This document shows positions 10,832-14,305 of a stretch of DNA of 14,305 bases, piece by piece (the stretch's first letter is position 1; every line of letters begins with the position of its first letter). Below the pieces are notes generated by a model. The model did no database searches. It saw nothing but the letters and a program-made list of their open reading frames with translations, and was not told the origin of the DNA. The position numbers and the translations under genes were made by a program. Source of the DNA: Rubrobacteraceae bacterium (GTDB lineage Bacteria; Actinomycetota; Rubrobacteria; Rubrobacterales; Rubrobacteraceae); assembly GCA_030447045.1 (NCBI GenBank), contig JAUJMB010000027.1, positions 1 through 14,305 on the forward strand, given 5' to 3'.

Positions 10832-10861
10832 GGCGCGTGCGCCTCTAGCGGCGCACGCGCC
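10832..10861. terminator. GC-rich hairpin between convergent genes, probable two-way terminator
   Basis: A perfect 12-bp inverted repeat (arms 10832-10843 and 10850-10861, core GCGCGTGCGC / GCGCACGCGC) with a 6-base loop TCTAGC. It lies between the + strand ORF ending at 10799 and the - strand SnoaL-like gene ending at 10926. It has no T-tract on either side, so it may slow polymerase or work with Rho rather than act as a classic intrinsic terminator. Confidence 0.5.
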
Positions 10862-10925
10862 CTCGGTTCGATCTCCTAAAACTCCACGCCGCGCGGTTGG
10901 TAGGAGACCTCCTTCGTGAACCGCG

Positions 10926-11339
10926 CTAGCTCTCCGCCGGGTACTCGCGGATGCGGACGACCTTGCCGGCCCTCACGGAGCACTCGTGCAGGAACGGCGT
11001 CTCGGTCCGGTCCGGACCTTCGCCCTCTGCGAACCGTCCCACGACCAGCACGCCGTCGCCCATCTCCAGAAAGGTGTCGGCGAAGACCCTGGGACCGTCC
11101 CCGTACTCGTCGCGCCGGAACGCGGCCTGCAGCACCGACGGCAGGCCCCTGAGGACGCCGTCGAAGGGGAGGCGCACCACCGCCGGGTGGACCCATTCCA
11201 CCCGCGGGTCCAGGTAGCGAGCCGCTGTGCGCGGGTCGTCTTCTTCGAGCGCCCGGTAGGCGGCGCGCACCGTCGTCGCGTCCTCCGCGAGCTCGCCCGC
11301 GGCGGGCAGCCCGTTCCGCCGCGGGCGGCCGACGATCAC
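10926..11339 (-). CDS. SnoaL-like / NTF2-fold protein
   Basis: A 137-residue protein with the SnoaL/NTF2 pattern: an N-terminal helix VRAAYRALEEDDPRTAARYL (about 24-43), then DPRVEWVHP (about 44-52), a helix with LRGLPSVLQAAF, and strands ending in GKVVRIREYPAES. This cone-shaped fold is used by small enzymes, polyketide cyclases and ligand-binding proteins, so no reaction can be assigned. The start is GTG at 11339, overlapping the stop of the upstream 70-residue gene in a GTGA arrangement, which implies translational coupling. It is the last gene of the minus-strand cassette that includes an FAD-linked oxidoreductase; a helper or substrate-handling role beside that enzyme is an inference. 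Confidence 0.75.
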   Translation of the reverse strand: MIVGRPRRNGLPAAGELAEDATTVRAAYRALEEDDPRTAARYLDPRVEWVHPAVVRLPFDGVLRGLPSVLQAAFRRDEYGDGPRVFADTFLEMGDGVLVVGRFAEGEGPDRTETPFLHECSVRAGKVVRIREYPAES

Positions 11340-11548
11340 GCGGCGGCCCGCCGCCCGCGGGCGCCCGCCAGGGGGAGCGCCGCGCCGGGCTTCACGGCCC
11401 CTGGCACGGGGTTGGAGAGCACACCCGAGAGGATGCCCCCGAAGGTCGCGCGCCCGGGGCCTTTGGCCGCCAGGGCGGCGATCGTCCCGGAGAGGGCGAC
11501 CACCGCGAGGGCGCTGGCCCCTTCGCTCGTCATCAGCCTGCCGATCAT
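11336..11548 (-). CDS. Small hydrophobic protein, unrecognised (70 residues)
   Basis: A 70-residue protein beginning at ATG 11548 with a clear Shine-Dalgarno AGGAG 5 bases upstream. Residues about 11-29 (ASALAVVALSGTIAALAAKG) could form one membrane helix, after a short basic start (MIGRLMTSEG). The second half is rich in Gly, Pro and Ala and ends in a basic Arg run. It resembles no family I can name. The overlap of its stop with the SnoaL-like start and the good ribosome binding site argue that it is translated. It could anchor or assist neighbouring products at the membrane; this is speculation. Confidence 0.6.
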   Translation of the reverse strand: MIGRLMTSEGASALAVVALSGTIAALAAKGPGRATFGGILSGVLSNPVPGAVKPGAALPLAGARGRRAAA

Positions 11549-11586
11549 CTCTGCTCCTCTGCTCGTCGTGTTCGCTGTTAACCGGC

Positions 11587-11603
11587 GGCCGCCTCGCGCG
11601 GCC
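11587..11603 (-). other. Small GC-rich hairpin after the FAD oxidoreductase gene
   Basis: GGCCGC at 11587-11592 and GCGGCC at 11598-11603 form a 6-bp stem with a 5-base loop. It sits in the 85-base gap between the oxidoreductase stop and the 70-residue gene. No T-tract follows. It could be an mRNA-stability or weak attenuation element, or chance in GC-rich DNA. Confidence 0.25.
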
Positions 11604-11633
11604 CCCGGTCCTCTCTTCTCTGGCCTGTGCGCC

Positions 11634-13040
11634 CTACCGCCGCGCCTCCGAGGGGGCGATGTTGCGGTTGAAGCGGAAGAAGTTGTCGGGGTCGAGGCGA
11701 TCCTTGAGAGCGACGAGGCGCTCCCAGTCCTCGGGCGCGTAGGCGGCCCTGACCCTCTCCTCGCCGGCGGCGTCGAGCTCCATGAAGTTGACGTAGGTCT
11801 CGCCGGTCTGGTGCTCGCGGGTGGCCTCGGTCACGCGGGCGAGGTGCCCCTTGACCCCTTCGGCCATCTCCGGGGTGAAGGTGACGCCGACGCCGTTCAT
11901 GATGTACCCGGCCTTGCCGCCGCCCATGGGGGAGAGGCGGCCCGGGGTGCGGGCGAGCGCGCCTCCCAGCTGCCGGATCTCGAGCATGATCAGCGGCGAG
12001 CCCGAGTCGGGGCCCGCAACCTCGAGAAGCGCCTCTATGGCTTCAGGCGAGAGGTCCCGCAGCATCTCGGAGTGCTGCACGGAGGCCATTGGGTCGACCG
12101 GGTCCATGCTGATCGCGTCCATCGCCGCCACGGGCATGACCCCGAAGGTGTCCATGACGGGATCGCCGAGCCGCTCGCGCACGGGACGGAACATCTCCTC
12201 GCCGTCCTCGGGGTTCTCGCCCGAGTAGCAGCCCCGCACCACGACGAACGACCCGCCGCGCAGGGGCTCCGGTATGTCCGGAAGCGGGGGGATGTTCATG
12301 AAGGCGACCGCCGTGGTCATCTCGTCGGGCAGGTCCGCGCTCCAGCGGGCGTAGAGTTCTAGCACCTCCCTCGCCCTCTCGACGGGGTAGAACGCGTTGC
12401 CGCCGTAGACGACCGTCAGCGGGTGGAGCTTGAACTCCAGGGAGGTGACGATGCCGAAGTTGCCGCCCCCGCCCCCGAGGCCCCAGAAGAGGTCGGGGTG
12501 CTCGTCGGCGCTTACGCGCAGGAGCTCGCCGTCGGCGGTTACCACATCGGCCCCCGTGACGCTCGCCGCGTTCAGGCCGAAGCGGCGCCCGAGCCAGCCG
12601 AAGCCGCCGCCCATGGTGTAGCCGACGACGCCGACGTGGGAGCTGCTGCCCACGAGGCCCGCTAGGCCGTGGGCCTGGGCCTCGGGGATCACGTCGGTCC
12701 AGAGCGCGCCTGCCTCTACCCTGGCCGTCCGGGCCACCGGGTCCACGCGCACGCCCCTCATGCGGCTGGTGTTGACGAGGACGCCGCCGTCGCAGGGGGC
12801 GCCCATGCCGTGTCCGGTCGCCATCACCCCGACGCCCATCCCCGCGCCGCGGGCAAAGGATACGGCGGCCATCACGTCGGCCGCGCCCTCGGCCATCACG
12901 ACCAGCGCGGGCTCCTGGCGCGCGTTCAGGTTCCACGCCCTGCACGCCTCGTCGTAGCCTTCCTCGCCCGCAGCATAGGCCGTGCCGCGCAGGCCGGCCC
13001 GCAGCGTCTCCAGCGTAGAATAACGTCCTATCGTCTCCAC
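11634..13040 (-). CDS. FAD-linked oxidoreductase, berberine bridge enzyme (BBE) type
   Basis: A 468-residue oxidase/dehydrogenase of the PCMH-type FAD-binding family with a C-terminal BBE domain. The FAD domain spans about residues 40-210. His77 in ATGHGMG is the expected site of 8-alpha-histidyl FAD attachment; GGGFGWLGRRFG (about 144-155) and FWGLGGGGGNFGIVTSLEF are typical. Ser133 appears to replace the Cys that gives a second covalent link in plant BBEs, so single attachment is predicted. The C-terminal motif DPDNFFRFNRNI is the BBE signature. Such enzymes oxidise sugars, alkaloids or secondary metabolites; the substrate is unknown. I chose GTG 13040 because GGAGG sits 5 bases upstream; TTG 13052 would add 4 residues. 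The gene follows a 71-residue small protein in the same direction. No secretion signal is seen, so it is probably cytoplasmic. Confidence 0.9.
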   Translation of the reverse strand: METIGRYSTLETLRAGLRGTAYAAGEEGYDEACRAWNLNARQEPALVVMAEGAADVMAAVSFARGAGMGVGVMATGHGMGAPCDGGVLVNTSRMRGVRVDPVARTARVEAGALWTDVIPEAQAHGLAGLVGSSSHVGVVGYTMGGGFGWLGRRFGLNAASVTGADVVTADGELLRVSADEHPDLFWGLGGGGGNFGIVTSLEFKLHPLTVVYGGNAFYPVERAREVLELYARWSADLPDEMTTAVAFMNIPPLPDIPEPLRGGSFVVVRGCYSGENPEDGEEMFRPVRERLGDPVMDTFGVMPVAAMDAISMDPVDPMASVQHSEMLRDLSPEAIEALLEVAGPDSGSPLIMLEIRQLGGALARTPGRLSPMGGGKAGYIMNGVGVTFTPEMAEGVKGHLARVTEATREHQTGETYVNFMELDAAGEERVRAAYAPEDWERLVALKDRLDPDNFFRFNRNIAPSEARR

Positions 13041-13073
13041 AGAGTCCTCCAATCTCCCTTCAAAGAACGCAGC

Positions 13074-13289
13074 TTAGGCCCGGGTCGGAACGCCGGCATC
13101 CCGCAAACGGCGTATCTTGGGCGCGGCGGCGGGGGTTCCGATCCCCCACGGAAGCCAGAACGCCCACCGGCGCCCTCGGCCAGGCCGCTGGCGCGCCCGC
13201 AGTTTGCGGTCGAGGCGCCCCGAATCGATCTCTCGCGCCACCTCCCCGCGTCGCCCTTGCGCCAGCAAAGAATCCATCCCCGTAACCAT
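13074..13289 (-). CDS. Small basic protein upstream of the oxidoreductase (71 residues)
   Basis: A 71-residue protein beginning at ATG 13289, with GAGGAG 8 bases upstream of the ATG. It starts MVTGMDSLLAQ, continues as a charged helix (GRRGEVAREIDSGRLDRKLR, about residues 12-31), then has a Trp-rich patch WAFWLPWGIG (about 44-53) and a basic tail. An open frame extends upstream to 13385, but that part reads through repeats and lacks a ribosome binding site. I do not recognise a defined family, though short basic helical proteins like this are common in actinobacteria. The oxidoreductase starts about 33 bases after its stop, so the two should share an mRNA. Confidence 0.55.
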   Translation of the reverse strand: MVTGMDSLLAQGRRGEVAREIDSGRLDRKLRARQRPGRGRRWAFWLPWGIGTPAAAPKIRRLRDAGVPTRA

Positions 13290-13360
13290 CGCCTGTTCTC
13301 CTCTCTTCGGACGATCTACCGTGGTCACCACCTTGCCTGCCCGTCCGCAGGCGAACCACC

Positions 13361-13401
13361 CACACAGCCCCCACACAGCCCCCACGCTCGGAGTGTGGGG
13401 G
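13361..13401. repeat. Tandem 11-bp repeat with alternative hairpins
   Basis: CACACAGCCCC occurs twice in tandem (13361-13371 and 13372-13382), followed by a partial third copy CAC. AGTGTGGGGG at 13392-13401 can pair with CCCCCACGCT (13379-13388, one G-T wobble, 3-base loop). Its GTGTGGGGG part can instead pair perfectly with CCCCCACAC of the first repeat (13368-13376). The two folds exclude each other. On the minus strand the G-runs might also form a quadruplex. It lies 70-110 bases upstream of the 71-residue gene. Confidence 0.6.
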
Positions 13402-13415
13402 TCGGGCGGCCGGAA

Positions 13416-13435
13416 TCCGGTCTACCCGGACCGGA
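13416..13435. promoter_or_regulatory. Operator-like dyad TCCGGTC-N6-GACCGGA
   Basis: A perfect 7-bp inverted repeat with a 6-base centre (13416-13422 and 13429-13435), about 130 bases upstream of the minus-strand cassette start. The size suits a dimeric repressor site. No regulator gene is nearby, so the binding protein is unknown. Confidence 0.4.
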
Positions 13436-13554
13436 AGCGGCGGGTAACAAAGGTTTCGGGGTGATTTGAGGGGGTCCGTCGGGACGCCGGGCGCGGCAGC
13501 ATCCGCGTCGTTTGCTGCCGGGATCGCGGCGGCGCGGACCTCAGTGGGCGGCGG

Positions 13555-13570
13555 CCGTACACCTGTACGG
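13555..13570. promoter_or_regulatory. Operator-like palindrome upstream of the mihF promoter
   Basis: CCGTACA at 13555-13561 and TGTACGG at 13564-13570 form a perfect 7-bp dyad with a two-base centre. It ends 4 bases before the proposed mihF -35 box. The GTAC-N4-GTAC core suits a dimeric helix-turn-helix regulator. It may control mihF-gmk, the divergent cassette, or both. Confidence 0.45.
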
Positions 13571-13574
13571 GCGG

Positions 13575-13604
13575 GTGACGGGGTAGAGGCGCCGATGGTA
13601 TACT
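13575..13604 (+). promoter_or_regulatory. mihF promoter with extended -10
   Basis: TATACT at 13599-13604 matches the -10 consensus at 5 of 6 bases and is preceded by TGG, giving an extended -10. GTGACG at 13575-13580 is a fair -35 at an 18-base spacing. Transcription should start about 13610-13612, only a few bases before the ATG at 13614, with no Shine-Dalgarno, so the mRNA is predicted to be leaderless or nearly so. Confidence 0.68.
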
Positions 13605-13613
13605 AGCGCGCTG

Positions 13614-13937
13614 ATGCTGAGGCGGGCACCAGAACGGACGGTCGACGAGCGGCGGAACGCGCTCGAGGAGGCCAACAGGGTACGCTTCGCCAGGGCCGCT
13701 ACCAAGCGGGACCTCAAGAGCGGGAACCTGGACATCTACGACCTGCTCATGGACCCTTCGGAAGAGTTGCGGGGCGCGAAGGTCGAAGAGATGCTACTCG
13801 CGGTGAAAGGGATGGGCAGGATCAAGGTTACCCGTGTTTTAAGGGAGGCAGGCATAAGCCGCTCGAAGACCCTCGTCGGCCTGACGCACGGGCAGAGGGA
13901 CCGTCTACTCGGGGCGCTTGGGTGCGAGGACGCCTGA
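13614..13937 (+). CDS. mihF: Actinobacterial integration host factor (mIHF)
   Basis: A 107-residue nucleoid-associated protein. The N-terminal charged helix RNALEEANRVRFARAATKRD (about 14-33) is followed by LDIYDLLMD, the segment VEEMLLAVKGMGRIKVTRVL (57-76) with a helix-hairpin-helix type GMGRIK core, and GLTHGQRDRLLGALG at the end, all typical of the mycobacterial mIHF family. These proteins bind and bend DNA without strong sequence preference and are essential in mycobacteria; they are unrelated to the proteobacterial IHF. Its position directly before gmk is the usual actinobacterial arrangement. The ATG lies 9 bases after the -10 box, so leaderless translation is likely. The stop lies inside the start of gmk, a 16-base overlap. 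Confidence 0.92.
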   Translation: MLRRAPERTVDERRNALEEANRVRFARAATKRDLKSGNLDIYDLLMDPSEELRGAKVEEMLLAVKGMGRIKVTRVLREAGISRSKTLVGLTHGQRDRLLGALGCEDA

Positions 13938-14305
13938 TCGTCGTCTCCGGCCCGTCCGGGGCGGGGAAGTCGTCCCTGATCCGGGAGGCGCTCGCGGCGG
14001 TCCCGGAGCTCGCCTACTCCGTCTCGGCGACGACCCGGCGGGCGAGGCCCGGCGAGGTCGATGGCGAGCACTACGTCTTCCTCTCCAGGGAGGAGTTCGA
14101 GCGCTGGATCGAGGAGGGAAGGTTCCTCGAGTGGGCCCAGTACTCGAACAACCTCTACGGGACGCCCGTGGGGAAGGTCGAGGAGCTTCTGGGGTCGGGG
14201 CGCTCCGTCATCCTCGAGATAGAGCTCCAGGGCGCCCGTCAGGTGCGGGAGAAGAGGCCGGACGCGGCGATGGTCTTCGTCCGGGCCCCGTCGCTGGAGG
14301 AGACG
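13922..14305 (+). CDS. gmk: Guanylate kinase (3' truncated by the window end)
   Basis: The first 128 residues of the enzyme that phosphorylates GMP to GDP with ATP. The start at GTG 13922 gives VRGRLIVVSGPSGAGKSSL, which matches the usual N-terminus; the P-loop GPSGAGKS lies at residues 10-17. The GMP-binding segment SVSATTRRARPGEVDGEHYV follows, then FLEWAQYSNNLYGTP and VILEIELQGARQVR, both standard. The frame stays open to the last base, so the rest of the lid and C-terminus lie outside. It overlaps mihF by 16 bases and should be co-transcribed and coupled with it. It places a purine nucleotide enzyme close to the pyrimidine operon, though transcribed separately. Confidence 0.94.
   Translation, partial: MRGRLIVVSGPSGAGKSSLIREALAAVPELAYSVSATTRRARPGEVDGEHYVFLSREEFERWIEEGRFLEWAQYSNNLYGTPVGKVEELLGSGRSVILEIELQGARQVREKRPDAAMVFVRAPSLEET

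Larger units (their letters stand above)
13290..13613. other. Divergent intergenic region rich in inverted repeats
   Basis: About 320 bases without a convincing gene, lying between the minus-strand cassette and mihF. It holds at least five dyads: GCCTGC/GCAGGC (13335-13352), a G/C-run hairpin with tandem repeats (13361-13401), TCCGGTC/GACCGGA (13416-13435), CGGCAGCA/TGCTGCCG (13494-13520) and CCGTACA/TGTACGG (13555-13570). The mihF promoter is at its right end. A promoter for the cassette must lie here, but I cannot place one with confidence. Open frames through it look like shadows. Confidence 0.6.

Noticed and set aside
10876..10928. Possible frameshift giving the SnoaL-like protein a longer C-terminus (reading ELARFTKEVSYQPRGVEF in another frame)
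   Set aside because: The main frame already ends in IREYPAES, a normal place for this fold to stop, and the extra residues match nothing I know.
10986..12362. 458-residue + strand open frame opposite the cassette
   Set aside because: It spans several minus-strand genes with clear homology, has Arg/His/Pro-rich shadow composition and crosses unrelated genes.
13361..13385. CRISPR array
   Set aside because: Only two and a fraction 11-bp units with no spacers; it is a simple tandem repeat.
13117..13464. 115-residue + strand ORF in the region before mihF
   Set aside because: Arg/Pro/Ser-rich, opposite the 71-residue gene and running through tandem repeats, with no ribosome binding site.
10309..13613. 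Mobile element as the cause of the cassette insertion
   Set aside because: No transposase, integrase, tRNA gene or flanking direct repeats could be found; an old acquisition remains possible but is unsupported.

Overview
This window looks like chromosomal DNA from a high-GC, deep-branching actinobacterium, most likely a Rubrobacter relative. Three things point that way: very GC-rich third codon positions, the actinobacterial integration host factor gene mihF directly before gmk, and a de novo pyrimidine operon with a class 1B dihydroorotate dehydrogenase pair (pyrK plus pyrD), unlike the single class 2 enzyme of mycobacteria. The genus is an inference; no search was possible.

Positions 1-1475 (+) hold the end of an acidic, low-complexity protein (possibly a DivIVA tail), a DUF167/YggU protein and an RluD-type pseudouridine synthase, tightly packed. 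Positions 1476-1640 form the pyr control region: a long perfect inverted repeat whose right arm contains the likely -35 box, a weak -10, and a hairpin matching the PyrR-binding consensus just before the pyrR ribosome binding site.

Positions 1641-10308 (+) are one overlapping operon, pyrR-pyrB-pyrC-carA-carB-pyrK-pyrD. Carbamoyl phosphate synthetase (CarAB) makes carbamoyl phosphate, PyrB and PyrC convert it to dihydroorotate, and PyrK/PyrD oxidise that to orotate. PyrR probably shuts the operon down when UMP is plentiful. Neither pyrE nor pyrF, needed for orotate to UMP, is present. Start codons are almost all GTG or TTG.

Positions 10309-13613 break the expected layout. An unrecognised 148-residue ORF (+) follows pyrD, then a strong hairpin. 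A compact minus-strand cassette follows. In transcription order it has a 71-residue small protein, a BBE-type FAD-linked oxidoreductase, a 70-residue hydrophobic protein and a SnoaL/NTF2-like protein. Upstream of the cassette is about 320 bases of non-coding DNA unusually dense in inverted repeats.

Positions 13599-14305 (+) return to core genes: mihF, with a strong extended -10 promoter placed so that its mRNA should be nearly leaderless, and gmk, which overlaps mihF and runs off the window end. The most interesting points are the PyrR hairpin, the minus-strand redox cassette with its repeat-rich upstream region, and the leaderless mihF promoter.
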